NCBI RefSeq assembly: GCF_022751215.1
Contig: NZ_JAICDG010000001.1
Coordinates: 2,046,001-2,110,000, forward strand
Length of the DNA stretch: 64,000 nucleotides
Reading direction: 5' to 3'
From: Actinomadura terrae
GTDB taxonomy: Bacteria > Actinomycetota > Actinomycetes > Streptosporangiales > Streptosporangiaceae
Shown: in pieces, positions 29,201 through 39,315 of the stretch
How the letters are laid out: the number at the start of each line of letters is the position of its first letter
Position numbering within the stretch: the stretch's first letter is position 1
The notes under the pieces: model-generated
The model's input: only the letters and a program-made list of their open reading frames with translations
Database searches by the model: none
Told to the model about the DNA's origin: nothing
Translations under genes and position numbers: made by a program

Positions 29201-30320
29201 CTCCGACCGGGACGCCCTCGCGCGCCTGCTGGCGGAGATACCGGCCGAACACCCGCTGACGGCCGTTGTGCACACGGCAGGCGTGCTGGACGACGGCGTC
29301 CTGACATCGCTGACCCCCGAACGGGTGGACGCGGTGTTCCGTCCCAAGGCGGACGCGGCCTGGCACCTGCACGAGCTGACCCGCGACCTGGACCTGGCGG
29401 CGTTCGTCCTGTTCTCCTCCGGCGCCGGGATCTTCGGCAACCCGGGCCAGGGCAACTACGCGGCGGCGAACGGGTTCCTCGACGGGCTGGCCGAGGCACG
29501 ACGTGCCGAAGGGCTGCCCGCCGTCTCCCTGGCCTGGGGCCTGTGGGACGAGGCGTCCGGCCTCACCGGCCACCTCGGCGACGCGGGCCGCGACCGGCTC
29601 GCCAAGGGACTCCAGGTGGCGCTGTCGTCGTCGGAGGCGCTGGCGCTGCTGGACCTGGCGTTGCGCGCCGACGCCGAGGCGGTGCTCGTCCCCACCCGGC
29701 TCGACCACGCGGCGCTCCGCGACCGCGCGGACGAGGGCACGCTCCCGGCGCTGCTGCGCGGCCTGGTGCGGGCGACGGCGCCGCGCGCCACCGCCACTGC
29801 GGCCGAGCCGTCCGAGGAAGGACTGGCCGACCGCCTCGCCCGGCTCTCCGAACCCGACCGGCTCCGCGAGCTGGTCGAGCTGGTGCGCGCCACCGCGTCG
29901 GACGTCCTCGGGCGCCCCGCCGGGGAGCCCGTGCGGGCTGACCAGGCGTTCAAGGACACCGGCTTCGACTCGCTGGCCGCCGTGCGGATGCGCAACCGGC
30001 TCGCCGAGACGACGGGCGTGCGGCTCGCCGCCACCGCCGTCTTCGACCACCCCACCCCGGCCGCGCTCGCCGAGCACCTGCGCGCCGAACTCGGCGTCGC
30101 CCCGCACGAGGACGCCCCGCCCGCCCTGCGCGAACTGGAACAGCTGGAACGCGCGCTCGGCGATCCCCCGGCGGACGGCGCGCTCCGCGACCGGATCGTC
30201 GCGCGGCTCGACGCCCTGACCGCCCGCCTCGCCGGATCGGGCGAGCCCGGCCCCGACCTGGAGGAGGCGAGCGACGACCAGCTCTTCGCGCTCGTCGACC
30301 ACGAACTCGGACAGGTCTGA
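17277..30320 (+). CDS. Type I PKS, loading module plus extension modules 1 and 2
   Basis: This 4347-residue synthase starts the chain. The loading module has an AHBA-activating adenylation domain (1-515; [10 protein letters not shown] at 174-183, TASGKVTRR near 497), a KR-like remnant (about 530-870) without a catalytic Tyr (Glu788 in its place), and an ACP (Ser938). Module 1 is KS (996-1412, Cys1159), AT (from 1517, Ser1603, YASH 1701-1704), DH (His1901, Asp2052), KR (from 2288, Tyr2428) and ACP (Ser2579). Module 2 is KS (from 2639, Cys2809), AT (Ser3250, YASH 3348-3351), DH (His3537, Asp3696), KR (from 3915, LDD 4004-4006, Tyr4061) and ACP (Ser4232). Residues from about 4270 form a docking domain. 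Both ATs look methylmalonyl-specific; no ER is present. It is the RifA counterpart. Confidence 0.95.
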   Translation: MLRTELIRPLPELLTEHARRAPRKIAFRDARRAVGYAELETRTRRLAGHLAERRLQPGDRAALLLGNRVEMVEGYLALVRAGAVGVPVNPRLTEAELAHLLDDSGARLVITEAAHAAPGAPLGRVLEARPDITVVVVGDAPPGALSFETLAGTEPVTPARDDLGLDEPTWMLYTSGTTGKPKGVVSTQRNCLWSVAACYAPVPGLTADDRVLWPLPLFHSLSHIACVLGVTAVGATARVLDGFSAAEVLGALREDGATFLAGVPTMYHHLVRAAREDGFRAPHLRMCLVGGAVTTAALRREFEEAFGAPLLDAYGSTETCGSITINWPTGARVEGSCGLPVPGLGVRLVDPETGVDAGAGEEGEVWVRGPSVMVGYHNQPEATAAAFRDGWYRTGDLARRDAAGYFTITGRIKELIIRGGENIHPGEVEEVLRDQPGVADVAVAGRSHEVLGEVPVAFVVPGPDGLDPEALLAACRERLAYFKVPEELYEIDEVPRTASGKVTRRVLLERPARLRASGAGRHDTLFRLDWIPLPSVPGRAGSGDAAPEVVLAADAAGLAARLRAWADDEGNAGAHRVVVTRDAVGVDGTGGGLDAGQAAVWGVVRCVQAEYPGRFTLLDTDLDLGADTGVEPLAAEVVAAGESQAAVREGVLLVPRAARVATAADGGARPPFGPERPVLLTGADGDLGADVARHLAGAYGVRKLLFVGERGTADLRAELEERGVEVAVTDLDPEALAAQGPIGAVVHASGSRDDAARLAELAAGWELDAFVLLSPITGLLGAVGREDEAVLATAFDALARRRAAEGLPALSLAVGPADGRPLPPGAGRLTAQERTAMLDAALASGDTCLAAFRLNLTAVRAEEVPAPLRGLVEAPASAPVAADGAVTAGLRRRLLDLPGESDRDRLLTDLVRAEVAGLLGDGGDVPADAAFRDLGLTSVTAVALRDRLIGLSGLALPATLAFDHPSPLAVARYLRAALLGEDTAGAAAVPHASSGEPVAIVGMACRLPGGISSPDGLWRLVAGGAEAITAFPDDRGWDLESLRSATRRGGFLHDAGDFDAAFFGVSPREALAMDPQQRLLLEVSWEALERAGVDPASLRGRDVGVFSGLMYHDYATDLGDVPADLEGYLGTGNSGSVASGRVAYTLGLEGPAVTVDTACSSSLVALHLAAQSLRSGESSLALAGGVAVMARPTSFVEFTRQGALAVDGRCKAFAEAADGTGWSEGVGVLVLERLSDARRNGHEVLAVVRGSAVNQDGASNGLTAPNGPSQERVIRQALANAGLTGADVDAVEGHGTGTRLGDPIEAQALLATYGQDRPDDQPLWLGSLKSNLGHTQAAAGVAGVIKMVQALRNGVLPKTLHVDAPSSKVDWSSGGVRLLDEAREWPEVDRPRRAGVSSFGVSGTNAHVIIEQAPDAASPGVPSAPDPDVVALPVSARAATALRAQAGLLRDDVLARPETRLADVGSSLAATRAALHHRAVVVAGGRDEAAAGLGALAAGSPAQDVVAGVADVDGRTVFVFPGQGTQWAGMGVELLEASPVFAARLAEVAAALSAHVDWSLTEELRGPLDRVDVVQPVSFAVMVALAEVWRSHGVTPDAVVGHSQGEIAAACVAGALSLEDAARVVALRSQAIARGPSGRGGMVSVALPVEEAAARLIPGLEIAAVNGPSSVVVAGDPGALDELVAACEADGVRVRRVPVDYASHTSHVESIEDELAALLDGLAPKPSPVPFFSTVEGRWLDTTTLDGGYWYRNLRRTVRFADAVTTLAEEGFRAFVEVSAHPVLAPAIAEIVPEPSVVVGTLRRDDGGVRRLLLSLGELHVRGVPVDWSAVFAAAEPRSVALPTYAFQRERYWLEPARGAGAGAEAAGHPLLDALVPLAGSDGAVLTGRLTARDPRWLADHRVDGAVLLPGTALLDVLHHIGDRRGAPAVAELTGSAPIVLPEGGALDVQFRVEGRSVRVHTRDGADAEWTENATATLTDDTRPGTGVPWPPPADARPLDLDGFYDDLTVDYGPAFRAVRAAWAGDGEAWVELRLPEDADPDGYGLHPALLDAALHPIAAARLLPDPDRPRLAFSWSGVRLHATGARTLRVHLTAIGPDAVSISAADPSGAPVADVESLTLRPLDPRRLTSGGARGRMFEVAWVPVGEADRAVRAVPEVVVHRVGDGDAGLPLAERVRALGLDVLRVLREWPDDPRAASARLLVVTRPDDLAHEAVRGLVRSAQSEHPGRFASLVTADPVDAAVAAALPLLTEEPQLTVREGEVLVARLTRAPLPPPPERSRLAGGTVLLTGATGGLGRLVARHLVQAHGVAELVLLSRTGAPEEWVTELSAHGARVRSVAADVADRDALAEVVGQVADRLTGVVHTAGVVADGVLASLGPDAWHAALAPKVDGAWNLHELTRDLDLAAFVLYSSASAVFGSPGQGNYAAGNAFLDALARHRRDQGLPAISLAWGLWGGAEGMGGRLSDTDLARMARAGTRPLTAEQGLALFDAALESDRAALVPIRLDLAAVRAGGEVPPLLRALAPVRARRAESVPEATGPADLLDVVRGAAAAVLGHSGADAVEPGRAFRDLGLDSLTAVELRNRLAEATGLRLPATLVFDHPTAERLAAHLRTALSGTEEARPAAPASAVAATDDVAIVAMACRFPGDVDSAEDLWRFVTSGGDAITGFPADRGWDLDGVHDPDPDAPGRTYVRGGGFLSGVADFDADFFGINPREALAMDPQQRLLLEVSWEALERAGVDPASLRGTPTGVFVGTHGQDYGTGGARDHVDEGYLIIGNAASVLTGRVAYTLGLEGPAVTVDTACSSSLVALHLAAQSLRSGESSLALAGGVSVMSTLEGVVGFSRQRGLAADGRCKAFGEDADGFGMSEGVGVLVLERLSDARRNGHEVLAVVRGSAVNQDGASNGLTAPNGPSQERVIRQALANAGLTGADVDAVEGHGTGTRLGDPIEAQALLATYGQDRPDDRPLWLGSVKSNLGHTQAAAGAAGVIKMVQALRNGVLPKTLHVEPPSSRIDWSSGNVRLLDEARDWPEGDRPRRAGVSSFGVSGTNAHVIIEEAAPVAGPDAVADDAGPAVTVWPVSARGPEALRAQAARLASFARQDEAPAAAEIGHALATTRAALDRRAVVVAADRGEAAEALVALAQGEPSPALVTGTADVTGRTVFVFPGQGAQWVGMGRALAESSPVFADALAEAARALEPYVTWSLNDPLDRVDVVQPASFAVMVALARLWESFGVRPDAVVGHSQGEIAAAHISGALSLEDAARVVALRSQAIARGLAGRGGMVSVALPLEQVTARLTGSLEVAAVNGPSSVVVSGDPSALDELVAACEADGVRVRRVPVDYASHSSHVESIEDELATLLDGLTPQQSRVPFFSTVEGRWLDTTTLDGRYWYRNLRRTVRFADAVETLAEEGFRAFVEVSAHPVLSASVQEILDDRPAAVVGSLRRDDGDLRRFLLSLGELQVRGVPADWSALHTPAPRPVRLPTYAFQRRRYWIEPSGALLETVTPDPETGGVLAGGRLSLGARPWLADHAVAGRVLLPGAAFAELALQAARETGATALDDLVIEAPLAIPEKGTVEVSVSIGAEDAAGRRPLNVHARPEPDAPWTRHATGRAAADSPAPAPVAWPPSGAEPVDLASFYEDLAERGYEYGPAFRGLRTAWARDGEVFAEVELPEGVAADGLVLHPALLDAALQSANLGAAPRSADGRPLLPFAWNDIVFHASGATALRVHATRVGDDAVSFAITDRTGRPVAGIGSLVLRTAAAPAADALHRIAWTSVSAAPDAAPLAPGDVLDLTGLPGGAPPEAARALVGRALRGIADGPPKVVLTRTGPAGSAVRGLIRTARLEDPAPVTLVETDDPDAARALLPAAHASDEPELAVRSGELHAPRLVRAAATGAGPALDPDGTVLVTGGTGTLGGLVARHLATVHGVRELVLASRRGPAAPGADELADELREAGARVRVVAADVSDRDALARLLAEIPAEHPLTAVVHTAGVLDDGVLTSLTPERVDAVFRPKADAAWHLHELTRDLDLAAFVLFSSGAGIFGNPGQGNYAAANGFLDGLAEARRAEGLPAVSLAWGLWDEASGLTGHLGDAGRDRLAKGLQVALSSSEALALLDLALRADAEAVLVPTRLDHAALRDRADEGTLPALLRGLVRATAPRATATAAEPSEEGLADRLARLSEPDRLRELVELVRATASDVLGRPAGEPVRADQAFKDTGFDSLAAVRMRNRLAETTGVRLAATAVFDHPTPAALAEHLRAELGVAPHEDAPPALRELEQLERALGDPPADGALRDRIVARLDALTARLAGSGEPGPDLEEASDDQLFALVDHELGQV

Positions 30321-30331
30321 AGGAGGAGCAC

Positions 30332-33300
30332 ATGGCCAACGACGAGAAGCTGCGCGACTACCTGCGCCGGACCCTCGCCGACCTGCGGCGCGCCCGCGCC
30401 CGGCTGCACGAGGCCGAGGCCCGCCGGACCGAGCCGATCGCGATCGTCGGCATGGCCTGCCGCCTCCCCGGCGGCGTCGCCTCCCCGGAGGACCTGTGGA
30501 CGCTCGTCGCCGAGGGCCGCGACGCGATCGCCGCGTTCCCCGACGACCGGGGCTGGGACATCGACCGTCTGCACGACCCCGACCCCGACCGGCGCGGCAC
30601 GACCTACACCCAGGGGGGCGGGTTCCTGGACGAGCCGGGCGGCTTCGACGCGGCGCTCTTCGGGATCTCGCCGCGCGAGGCGCTCGCCGTCGACCCGCAG
30701 CAGCGGCTGCTGCTGGAAGTGTCATGGGAGGCGCTGGAGCGCGCGGGCATCGATCCGACCTCGCTGCGCGGCACCCGTGCCGGGGTCTTCACCGGGTTGA
30801 TGTTCCACGACTACCGGGACAACCTCGGCGGACTCCCGGACGGGCTCGAAGGCTACTTCGGCATCGGCAACTCCGGCAGCGTCGCCACGGGCCGCGTCGC
30901 CTACACGTTCGGGCTGGAGGGTCCGGCGGTGACGGTGGACACGGCGTGCTCGTCGTCGCTGGTGGCGCTGCACCTGGCGGCGCAGTCGCTGCGGTCCGGT
31001 GAGTCGTCGTTGGCGCTTGCCGGGGGAGTGGCCGTGATGGCGACGCCGGAGGTCTTCGTCGACTTCTCCCGGCAGCGCGGGCTGGCCGCCGACGGCCGCT
31101 GCAAGGCGTTCGCCGAGGCCGCAGACGGAACCGGCCTCTCCGAGGGCGTCGGGGTGCTGGTGCTGGAACGGCTCTCGGACGCGCGCCGCAACGGTCACGA
31201 GGTCTTGGCGGTGGTGCGGGGTTCGGCGGTGAACCAGGACGGTGCGTCCAACGGCCTGACCGCGCCGAACGGCCCCTCGCAGGAGCGCGTGATCCGCGAA
31301 GCGCTGCTGAACGCCGGGCTTTCAGGCGCCGACGTCGACGCCGTCGAAGGCCATGGGACGGGGACGAAGCTGGGCGACCCGATCGAGGCGCGCGCGCTGC
31401 TGGCGACCTACGGCCAGGACCGCCCGAACGGCCGTCCGCTGTGGCTCGGCTCGCTGAAGTCGAACATCGGGCACGCGCAGGCGGCGGCGGGCGTGGCCGG
31501 TGTGATCAAGATGGTGCAGGCGCTCCGCAACGGCGTCCTGCCTCCGACTCTGCACGTGGACGCCCCGACGTCGAAGGTCGACTGGTCGGCGGGCGACGTC
31601 CGGCTGCTGGACGAGGTGGTCGCGTGGCCGGAAACAGGCCGTCCGCGCCGGGCGGGCGTGTCGTCGTTCGGCGTGTCCGGCACCAACGCCCATGTGATCC
31701 TCGAACAGGCGGTCGCCGAACCCGAACCCGAGGTGGAGAAGGCGCCCGAGCCGGGGGCGGTGCCGTGGCTGCTCTCATCCCGCACGGCGGACGGGCTGCG
31801 GGCGCAGGCGACGCGGCTCGCGCGGTTCGCAGAGGCGAACGACGACCTCACCGCCGCCGAGATCGGGCACGCGCTCGCCACCACGCGGGCGACGCTGGAG
31901 CACCGGGCGGTCGTCGTGGCCGGTGGTGACCGCGCCGCCGCGATCGGCGCGCTCGCGGAGGTGGAATCGAGCGGCCCCGCCGAGGCCGAGGGCAGAACCG
32001 TCTTCGTGTTCCCTGGCCAGGGCGCGCAGTGGCAGGGCATGGGGGTGGCACTGGCCGAAGCGTCCCCTGTTTTCGCCGGTGCGCTGGCGGAGGTCGAGGC
32101 GGCGCTGAAGCCGTATGTGGATTGGTCGCTGGCTAAGGAGCTCCAGGGTGGGCTGGAGCGAGTGGATATCGTGCAGCCCGCGTCGTTCGCGGTGAATGTG
32201 GGGCTGGCGCGGTTGTGGGAGTCGTTCGGTGTCCGTCCCGACGCGGTCGTTGGGCACTCCCAAGGAGAGATAGCCGCCGCGCACATCGCTGGAGCGCTCT
32301 CCCTGGAGGACGCGGCGCGCGTGGTGGCGCTGCGAAGCCAGGCCATCGCCCGCCGCCTCGCCGGGCGCGGCGGCATGGTGTCGGTGGCCCTGCCCGTCGA
32401 GCAGGCCGCCGCCCGCCTGACCGCCGGGCTGGAGATCGCGGCGGTCAACGGCCCGTCGTCGGTGGTCGTTTCGGGCGACCCGCACGCACTGGACGAATTG
32501 GTCGCGGCCTGTGAGGCCGATGGCGTCCGGGTGCGCCGGGTCCCGGTGGACTACGCCTCGCACAGCTCGCACGTCGAGTCGATCGAGGACGAGCTGGCGA
32601 CCCTGCTCGACGGCCTCACACCGCAGACCTCGCCGGTGCCGTTCTTCTCCACCGTCGAGGGGCAGTGGCTCGACACGACGACCCTCGACGGCAGCTACTG
32701 GTACCGCAACCTGCGCCGGACGGTCCGGTTCGCCGACGCCGTCGAAACCCTCGCCAAGGACGGCTTCGGCGCGTTCGTCGAGGTCAGCGCGCATCCCGTG
32801 CTGGTCCCGAGCATCGCGGAGATCGTCGCCGAGCCCACGGCCGTCGTCGGCGGGCTGCGCCGCGACGACGGCGGGCTGGACCGGTTCCTGCGGTCCGCCG
32901 GGGAGGCGCATGCGGCCGGGGTGCGCGTCGACTGGAGCGAGGCGTTCGGCCCCGGCCCGTTCCGGCGCGCGGACCTGCCCACCTACGCCTTCCAGCACCG
33001 CCGCTACTGGCTCGACACCGGACGCGGCGGCGGGGACCTCACCGCCGCCGGGCTGGAGGACGCCGGGCACCCGCTGCTCGGCGCCGCCGTCCCGCTGCCG
33101 GGCGGCGTCGTGTTCACCGGCCGCCTCTCCCTGCGGGACCACGGCTGGCTCGCCGACCACGCGGTCGCGGGCACGACCGTCCTGCCGGGGTCGGCGCTGG
33201 TCGAGCTGGCACTGCACGCCGGAGCCGAGACCGGGCACGGCGGGCTGGACGAACTGGTCGTCGAGACGCCGCTGACCGTCCCGGACGAGGGCGACGTGCA

Positions 33301-35464
33301 GATCAGGGTCGTCGCCGACGGCGCGGACGTCGGCGTCCACTCCCGGCGCGGCGAGGGACGCTGGACCAGGCACGTCACCGGACGGCTGTCCGCCGAGCGG
33401 CCCGCGCCGGAGCCGGTCCCGTGGCCGCCCGCGAACGCCGTGCCCCTCCCGGTCGACGGCTTCTACGCGCGCATGGCGGACGACGGCTACGCCTACGGCC
33501 CCGCGTTCCAGGGCATCCGGGCGGCCTGGCGGAGCGGCGAGGCGGTGTTCGCGGACGTCGAGCTGCCCGAGGGCGTCGAGACGGACGGCTTCGCCCTGCA
33601 CCCGGCCCTTCTGGACGCGGCGCTCCAGGCCACCCGCCTGCTCGGCGCGGACGCGCCCGAGGACGGCCGGATTCCGCTGCCGTTCGCCTGGAGCGGCGTG
33701 CGGCTGCACGCCTCCGGCGCGTCGGCGCTGCGCGTCCGGGCGAGCTACGACGAGGCGGCGTCCAGCTACACGATCACCGCCACCGACCGGGGCGGCGCGC
33801 CCGTCGCCTCGATCGAGTCCCTCGTGCTCAGGTCCGTGGCCGCAGACCGCCTGGCACCCGCCCACGACCTGGTCCACCGGCTCGAACAGGTGCCGATCGC
33901 CCTTCCCGCGTCCGCCGCCGAGATCCCGGACGCGGACGTGCTCGACCTCACCGGCCGCGGCGGTGCGACCCCGGACCGAGCCCGCGAGGCGACGGCGGCG
34001 ACCCTCGCCTTCCTCGCCGACCGGCTCACCGGTGAGGGCGGCCCGGTCGCGGTTCTCACCGGCGACGCGTCCGGCGACCTCGCCGCATCGGCCGTCGGCG
34101 GCCTCGTGCGGTCGGCCCAGCGCGAGCAACCGGGACGGATCGTCCTGGTGGAGACGGACGAGGCCCAGGGCGCCAGGGCGGCACTGCCGAGGATCATCGC
34201 CTCCGGCGAACCCCAGGTGACGCTGCGCGCCGGAAACGCCCACGTCCCCCGCCTGGCGCACGCCGACACGGCCGCCCCGACACCCCTCGACCCCGGCGGC
34301 ACGGTACTGATCACCGGCGGCACCGGGACACTGGGCGGCCTCGTCGCACGCCACCTGGTGAAGGCGCACGGCATAAGGGAACTCCTTCTCGTCAGCCGCC
34401 GTGGCCCCGCCGCACCCGGCGCGGACGAACTGTCCGCCGCGCTGCGCGAGGCCGGGGCCCGGGTGAGCGTCGTGGCCGCCGACGCCGCCGACCGGACGGC
34501 GCTGGCGGGCGTCCTGGCGCAGGTCCCCGCCGAGCATCCGCTGACCGCCGTCGTCCACGCGGCCGGAGTACTGGACGACGCGCTGCTCGACGACCTCGAC
34601 CCCGGGCGGATCGACACGGTGTTCCGCCCCAAGGCCGACGCCGCCTGGCACCTGCACGAGCTGACCCGCGACCGGGACCTGGCGGCCTTCGTCCTGTTCT
34701 CCTCCGGCGCGGGCGTCGTCGGCAACGCGGGCCAGGCCGGGTACGCGGCGGCCAACGGGTACCTGGACGGGCTGGCCCGGCTGCGGCGCGCCGAAGGGCT
34801 CCCCGCCGTTTCCGTCGCGTGGGGGCTGTGGGCGCGGGCGAGCGGGATGACCGGCCACCTCGGCGACGCGGGCCTGGCCAGGCTCGCCCGCGCCGGCCTC
34901 GCGGGCCTCTCCACGGCGGAGGGGCTGGCCCTGTTCGACGCCGCGCTCGGCGCGCGGGACCCGGTCGTCGTCGCGGCGAGGTTCGACTTCGCCGCGCTGC
35001 GCGCCCTCGCGGCGGACGGCGACCTGCCTCCCGCCCTGCGCGGCCTGGTCCGCCCGGCCCGCGTCGCCGCGCCGCCCGCCGTGGAACAGCACGCCGGGTC
35101 GTTCGCCGAACGGCTCGCCGCGCTGCCCGCGCCCGAGCGTCCGGGCCTCGCGCTGGACCTCGTCCGGCGCGGCGCCGCGTCCGTCCTGGGGCACGACTCC
35201 CCGGACGAGATCGGCGCGGCGCAGGCGTTCCGGGACCTCGGCTTCGACTCCCTCGCGGCGGTCGAGCTGCGCAACCGGCTCGCCCGGGCGGCCGGGGTGC
35301 GGCTCCCCGCCACCCTCGTCTTCGACCACCCGACCCCCGCCGACCTCGCCCGGCGGCTGCTGACCGAACTGCTGCCCGAACCGCCCGGCGACGAGATCGC
35401 CTCGGAGATCGCCGAGATGAGCGTCGACGACCTGGTGGAGCGGGCGCTCGGAGGGAACCGATGA
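30332..35464 (+). CDS. Type I PKS, extension module 3 (KS-AT-DH-KR-ACP)
   Basis: The 1710-residue single-module synthase opens with a charged helical docking segment (1-33) that should pair with the C terminus of the preceding PKS. KS spans about 34-455 with Cys206. AT begins near 557, with Ser643 in GHSQGE and YASH at 741-744, the methylmalonyl signature. DH has His943 in HxxxGxxxxP and Asp1095. KR starts near 1325 and has GVLDD (B-type marker) and Tyr1471. ACP has Ser1640 in GFDS. All catalytic residues are in place, so a trisubstituted double bond should form. AGGAGGAG precedes the ATG, 11 nt after the previous stop. A short C-terminal tail ([11 protein letters not shown]) docks to the next protein. 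Confidence 0.95.
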   Translation: MANDEKLRDYLRRTLADLRRARARLHEAEARRTEPIAIVGMACRLPGGVASPEDLWTLVAEGRDAIAAFPDDRGWDIDRLHDPDPDRRGTTYTQGGGFLDEPGGFDAALFGISPREALAVDPQQRLLLEVSWEALERAGIDPTSLRGTRAGVFTGLMFHDYRDNLGGLPDGLEGYFGIGNSGSVATGRVAYTFGLEGPAVTVDTACSSSLVALHLAAQSLRSGESSLALAGGVAVMATPEVFVDFSRQRGLAADGRCKAFAEAADGTGLSEGVGVLVLERLSDARRNGHEVLAVVRGSAVNQDGASNGLTAPNGPSQERVIREALLNAGLSGADVDAVEGHGTGTKLGDPIEARALLATYGQDRPNGRPLWLGSLKSNIGHAQAAAGVAGVIKMVQALRNGVLPPTLHVDAPTSKVDWSAGDVRLLDEVVAWPETGRPRRAGVSSFGVSGTNAHVILEQAVAEPEPEVEKAPEPGAVPWLLSSRTADGLRAQATRLARFAEANDDLTAAEIGHALATTRATLEHRAVVVAGGDRAAAIGALAEVESSGPAEAEGRTVFVFPGQGAQWQGMGVALAEASPVFAGALAEVEAALKPYVDWSLAKELQGGLERVDIVQPASFAVNVGLARLWESFGVRPDAVVGHSQGEIAAAHIAGALSLEDAARVVALRSQAIARRLAGRGGMVSVALPVEQAAARLTAGLEIAAVNGPSSVVVSGDPHALDELVAACEADGVRVRRVPVDYASHSSHVESIEDELATLLDGLTPQTSPVPFFSTVEGQWLDTTTLDGSYWYRNLRRTVRFADAVETLAKDGFGAFVEVSAHPVLVPSIAEIVAEPTAVVGGLRRDDGGLDRFLRSAGEAHAAGVRVDWSEAFGPGPFRRADLPTYAFQHRRYWLDTGRGGGDLTAAGLEDAGHPLLGAAVPLPGGVVFTGRLSLRDHGWLADHAVAGTTVLPGSALVELALHAGAETGHGGLDELVVETPLTVPDEGDVQIRVVADGADVGVHSRRGEGRWTRHVTGRLSAERPAPEPVPWPPANAVPLPVDGFYARMADDGYAYGPAFQGIRAAWRSGEAVFADVELPEGVETDGFALHPALLDAALQATRLLGADAPEDGRIPLPFAWSGVRLHASGASALRVRASYDEAASSYTITATDRGGAPVASIESLVLRSVAADRLAPAHDLVHRLEQVPIALPASAAEIPDADVLDLTGRGGATPDRAREATAATLAFLADRLTGEGGPVAVLTGDASGDLAASAVGGLVRSAQREQPGRIVLVETDEAQGARAALPRIIASGEPQVTLRAGNAHVPRLAHADTAAPTPLDPGGTVLITGGTGTLGGLVARHLVKAHGIRELLLVSRRGPAAPGADELSAALREAGARVSVVAADAADRTALAGVLAQVPAEHPLTAVVHAAGVLDDALLDDLDPGRIDTVFRPKADAAWHLHELTRDRDLAAFVLFSSGAGVVGNAGQAGYAAANGYLDGLARLRRAEGLPAVSVAWGLWARASGMTGHLGDAGLARLARAGLAGLSTAEGLALFDAALGARDPVVVAARFDFAALRALAADGDLPPALRGLVRPARVAAPPAVEQHAGSFAERLAALPAPERPGLALDLVRRGAASVLGHDSPDEIGAAQAFRDLGFDSLAAVELRNRLARAAGVRLPATLVFDHPTPADLARRLLTELLPEPPGDEIASEIAEMSVDDLVERALGGNR

Positions 35465-38400
35465 TCGACGACAGGGTCGTGCGGGCGCTGCGCGTCGCGC
35501 TGGCCGACAACGAGCGGCTGCGGCAGGAGGTCGACCGGCTCGCGCGGGCCGACGACCCGGTCGCGATCGTCGGGGCGGCGTGCCGCCTGCCCGGCGGGGT
35601 CGCCTCCCCCGAGGACCTGTGGGACCTGGTGGCCGGGGGGCGGGACGGGCTCTCGCCGTTCCCCGCCGACCGGGGCTGGGACCTCGGCGCGCTCTTCGAC
35701 TCCGACCCCGACACCCCGGGCACCTCCTACGTGCGGGAGGGCGGGTTCCTGAGCGACGCCGGGGCCTTCGACGCCGCCCTGTTCGGCATCTCCCCGCGCG
35801 AGGCGCTGGCCATGGACCCCCAGCAGCGGCTCATGCTGGAGATCTCCTGGGAGGCCCTCGAACGCGCGGGCGTCGCGCCCACCTCACTGCGCGGCGAGCA
35901 CGTCGGCGTGTTCACCGGCGTGATGTACCACGACTACGCCACCGGCCTCGCGGACGTCCCGGCCGACCTGGAGGGGTTCCTCGGCACCGGGACGTCTGGC
36001 AGCGTCGTGTCCGGCCGGGTCTCCTACACGCTCGGCCTCGAAGGCCCGGCGCTCACCGTCGACACCGCCTGCTCGTCCTCGCTGGTCGCCGTGCACCTCG
36101 CGGCCCGGGCGCTGCGCGACCGCGAATGCCGGCTGGCGCTCGCCGGGGGCGTCGCGGTCATGGCGCGGCCGTCGCCGTTCGTCGAGTTCTCCCGGCAGCG
36201 CGGCCTCGCCCCCGACGGGCGCTGCAAGGCGTTCGCCGACGCCGCCGACGGCACCGGCTGGGCCGAGGGCGCGGCGGTGCTCCTGCTGGAGCGGCTGCCG
36301 GACGCCGTCCGCAACGGCCATCCGGTGCTGGCGGTGGTGCGCGGCAGCGCCGTCAACCAGGACGGCGCGTCCAACGGGCTCACCGCGCCCAACGGGCCGT
36401 CGCAGCAGCGCGTGATCCGCGCCGCGCTGGACGCGGCGGGCCTCGCGCCGGGGGACGTGGACGCCGTCGAGGGCCACGGGACCGGCACGCCGCTGGGCGA
36501 CCCGATCGAGGCCCAGGCGCTCCTCGCGACCTACGGCCGGGACCGCCCGGGCGACCGGCCGCTGTGGCTCGGATCGCTGAAGTCCAACATCGGGCACGCG
36601 CAGGCCGCCGCCGGGGCCGCCGGGATCATCAAGGTCGTGGAGGCGCTCCGGCACGGCGTGCTGCCCGCGACGCTGCACGTGGACGCGCCGTCCACGAAGG
36701 TCGACTGGGAGGACGGCGCGGTCCGGCTCCTCACCGAGCGGCGGGAGTGGCCCGATCCCGGGCGGCCCCGCCGGGCCGGGGTGTCCTCGTTCGGCGTCAG
36801 TGGCACCAACGCCCACGTGATCATCGAGGAGGCCCCGGCGGGCGGCGAGCCCGAGACGCCACCCCCGCCCCCCGGACGTGTCCCCTGGGAGATCTCCGGG
36901 GCGACCCCGGACGCGCTGCGCGCCCAGGCCGCACGGCTCGCCTCGTTCGTGGCGGACCGTCCCGGGCTGGAGCCCGGCGACGTCGCCGCGTCGCTGGCGT
37001 CCGGCCGGGCCGCGCTCGCCCACCGCGCCGTCGTGGTCGCCGCCGACCGGGACGAGGCGCTGGACGGGCTGCGCGCGGTCGCGGCGGGAGAGCCCTCGCC
37101 GAACGCGGTGACGGGCGTCGCGGACGTCGAGGGCCGTACCGTTCTGGTGTTCTCCGGGCAGGGCGCGCAGTGGCGGGGGATGGGCGTCGACCTCGCGGCC
37201 GAGTCCCCCGTGTTCGCCCGCGCGCTGGCGGAGGTCGAGGCCGCGCTGAAGCCGTATGTGGACTGGTCGCTGGCCGAGGAACTCCAAGGTGGGCTGGAGC
37301 GAGTGGATATCGTCCAGCCCGCGTCGTTCGCGGTGAATGTGGGGCTGGCGCGGTTGTGGGAGTCGTTCGGCGTCCGTCCCGACGCGGTCGTGGGGCACTC
37401 GCAAGGGGAGATCGCCGCCGCGCACATCGCCGGGGCGCTCTCCCTGGAGGACGCGGCGCGCGTGGTGGCGCTGCGCAGCCAGGCGATCGGTCGCCGCCTG
37501 GCGGGCCGGGGCGGCATGGCCTCGATCGCGCTCCCCGAGGACCGGGTCGCCGCCCGGCTGCGCCGCTGGGACGGACGGATCGAGACGGCCGCCGTCAACG
37601 GCCCCGCCTCGGTCGTCGTCGCGGGAGACGCCGACGCGCTCGCCGAGCTGGTCGACTCCTGCGAGGACGACGGCGTGCGGGTCCGCCGCGTCCCGGTCGA
37701 CTACGCCTCGCACAGCTCCCACGTCGAGAGCATCCGCGACGAGCTGCACGAGCTCCTGGACGGCCTCGCGCCGAGGCCGTCCGACGTCCCCCTCTACTCG
37801 ACCGTCGAGGGCGACCGGATCGACACCACCCGCCTCGACGCCGCCTACTGGTACCGCAACCTGCGCGGCACCGTCCGCTTCGACGCCGCGACCCGCGCCC
37901 TCCTCGACGCCGGGTTCCGGACGTTCGTCGAGGTGAGCGCGCACCCCGTGCTCGCCGCCGAGATCGCCGACGCCGCCGGGCCGGCCGCCGCCGTGACCGG
38001 CACGCTGCGCCGCGGCGAGGGCGGGCTGGGCGCGTTCCTGCTCTCGGCGTCAGCCCTGCGCGTGCGGGGCGCGGGCGTCGACTGGTCGGCGCTCCTGGCC
38101 GGGCGGCCCCGCGTCGACCTGCCGACCTACGCCTTCCAGCACCGGCACTACTGGCTGGAGTCGGCCGCGCCAACCGCCACCGCCCGTCCAGCGGCGGCAG
38201 GGGAGGAGGAACCGGAGGAGGAGGGCGACCCGCTCGCCGGGCTCGCCGACCTCCCCGAGGACGAGCGCCGCGAGACGCTGCTGGCGTTCGTGCGCGCGGA
38301 GGCGTCGGCGGTGCTGGGCCGCCCGCCCGCCGACGTCCTCGGCCCGGCCGAGGTGTTCTTCGAGGCCGGGTTCGTGTCGCTCACCGCCGTCGAGCTGCGC

Positions 38401-38529
38401 AACCGGCTCGCCGCCGCGACCGGCCTGGAACTCCCCGCGATGCTGATCTTCGACCTGGCCACCCCGGCCGAGCTGGCCGACCACCTGCTGAAACAGATCG
38501 CCCAACGGACCGACCCGGTGGAGGGCTGA
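35461..38529 (+). CDS. Type I PKS, terminal extension module 4 (KS-AT-ACP)
   Basis: This 1022-residue protein has a short helical docking leader (1-30), KS (32-455, Cys204), AT (from 561, Ser647 in GHSQGE, YASH 748-751, methylmalonyl type) and an ACP whose phosphopantetheine Ser973 sits in GFVS rather than the usual GFDS. There is no DH, KR, ER or thioesterase, so the last condensation leaves a beta-keto acyl thioester to be released by the amide synthase just downstream. The ATG at 35461 overlaps the previous stop (ATGA); the longer in-frame extension to 34819 lies inside the preceding PKS and is rejected. KS4 is visibly more divergent in DNA sequence than KS1-3, which resemble one another closely. 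Confidence 0.95.
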   Translation: MIDDRVVRALRVALADNERLRQEVDRLARADDPVAIVGAACRLPGGVASPEDLWDLVAGGRDGLSPFPADRGWDLGALFDSDPDTPGTSYVREGGFLSDAGAFDAALFGISPREALAMDPQQRLMLEISWEALERAGVAPTSLRGEHVGVFTGVMYHDYATGLADVPADLEGFLGTGTSGSVVSGRVSYTLGLEGPALTVDTACSSSLVAVHLAARALRDRECRLALAGGVAVMARPSPFVEFSRQRGLAPDGRCKAFADAADGTGWAEGAAVLLLERLPDAVRNGHPVLAVVRGSAVNQDGASNGLTAPNGPSQQRVIRAALDAAGLAPGDVDAVEGHGTGTPLGDPIEAQALLATYGRDRPGDRPLWLGSLKSNIGHAQAAAGAAGIIKVVEALRHGVLPATLHVDAPSTKVDWEDGAVRLLTERREWPDPGRPRRAGVSSFGVSGTNAHVIIEEAPAGGEPETPPPPPGRVPWEISGATPDALRAQAARLASFVADRPGLEPGDVAASLASGRAALAHRAVVVAADRDEALDGLRAVAAGEPSPNAVTGVADVEGRTVLVFSGQGAQWRGMGVDLAAESPVFARALAEVEAALKPYVDWSLAEELQGGLERVDIVQPASFAVNVGLARLWESFGVRPDAVVGHSQGEIAAAHIAGALSLEDAARVVALRSQAIGRRLAGRGGMASIALPEDRVAARLRRWDGRIETAAVNGPASVVVAGDADALAELVDSCEDDGVRVRRVPVDYASHSSHVESIRDELHELLDGLAPRPSDVPLYSTVEGDRIDTTRLDAAYWYRNLRGTVRFDAATRALLDAGFRTFVEVSAHPVLAAEIADAAGPAAAVTGTLRRGEGGLGAFLLSASALRVRGAGVDWSALLAGRPRVDLPTYAFQHRHYWLESAAPTATARPAAAGEEEPEEEGDPLAGLADLPEDERRETLLAFVRAEASAVLGRPPADVLGPAEVFFEAGFVSLTAVELRNRLAAATGLELPAMLIFDLATPAELADHLLKQIAQRTDPVEG

Positions 38530-38532
38530 CCC

Positions 38533-39315
38533 ATGCCGTTCGACGTCGACACCTACCTCAAGGCCCTCGACCACCGCGGCCCCACCGCACCCACCCTGCG
38601 GACCCTACGGAGCCTGCACCACCGGCACCTCGCCACCTTCCCCTACGACAGCGCGTTGAACGCCGGGCGCGGGACCGCGCTGTGGGCCGGGGTGGACATC
38701 GACCTCGACGCCGTGTTCGACGCGATCGTCCTCGGCGGGCGCGGCGGCGTCTGCTACGAGCTGAGCGGCCTGTTCCGCGCGCTGCTGCGCGAGCTCGGAT
38801 TCGAGGTCGGCGTGTTCGGCGCGGGCATCCGGCAGATGGACGGCTCGTTCGGCCCGGACCTGGAGCACATCTTCAACCACGTCCGCCTCGACGGCGAGGT
38901 GTACCTCGCCGACGTCGGGTTCGTCGGCCCGTCCTACCTCGAACCGCTGCGGCTGGCTCCGGAGGTCCAGCGGCAGCACGGCACCCGCTTCCGCGTCGTC
39001 CCGGCGGACGGCTACCAGGTGGTCGAGCGCGCCGGCCGGTCGGGGACGTGGCAGCCCGTCTACCGGTTCCGCGACCGGCCCCGCGACCTGGCCGAGTGGC
39101 AGGCGCCCTCGGCCGAGCTGGAGGCGTTCGCCCGCGAGCTGGCGGGCGCCGCCGTCCTGGTGCGCGGCCGGTCCTTCGCCACCGGGCAGCGCGTCCTCAT
39201 CGGCAAGCGCCTGCTCACCGTGGACGGCGGCGACGAGACCGTGCGGGTGCTCACCGACCCGGCCGAGCACGAACGCGTCGTCGCCGACATCCTCCGCCTG
39301 GCGGCCGTCCGATGA
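38533..39315 (+). CDS. rifF: Amide synthase, arylamine N-acetyltransferase fold (RifF-like)
   Basis: The 260-residue protein is an NAT-fold amide synthase. The triad is readable as Cys74 (GGRGGVCYELSG), His112 (in DLEHIFNHVRL) and Asp127 (VYLADVGF), one residue off the RifF triad numbering. In ansamycin pathways this enzyme takes the finished chain from the last ACP and joins it to the AHBA nitrogen, closing the macrolactam. Its place directly after the last PKS gene (3 nt) matches rifamycin gene order. It replaces the thioesterase that the final module lacks. Whether it closes a ring as small as this PKS predicts, or forms a linear or intermolecular amide, is not evident from sequence. Confidence 0.93.
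   Translation: MPFDVDTYLKALDHRGPTAPTLRTLRSLHHRHLATFPYDSALNAGRGTALWAGVDIDLDAVFDAIVLGGRGGVCYELSGLFRALLRELGFEVGVFGAGIRQMDGSFGPDLEHIFNHVRLDGEVYLADVGFVGPSYLEPLRLAPEVQRQHGTRFRVVPADGYQVVERAGRSGTWQPVYRFRDRPRDLAEWQAPSAELEAFARELAGAAVLVRGRSFATGQRVLIGKRLLTVDGGDETVRVLTDPAEHERVVADILRLAAVR

Noticed and set aside
34819..35460. In-frame extension of the terminal PKS gene by 214 codons
   Set aside because: It lies inside the preceding KR-ACP coding region in another frame and has shadow composition; the ATG at 35461 begins a proper docking helix.
17277..35464. Possible enoylreductase domains between DH and KR in modules 1-3
   Set aside because: The DH-KR interval is only as long as the KR structural subdomain, and no ER nucleotide-binding motif is present.
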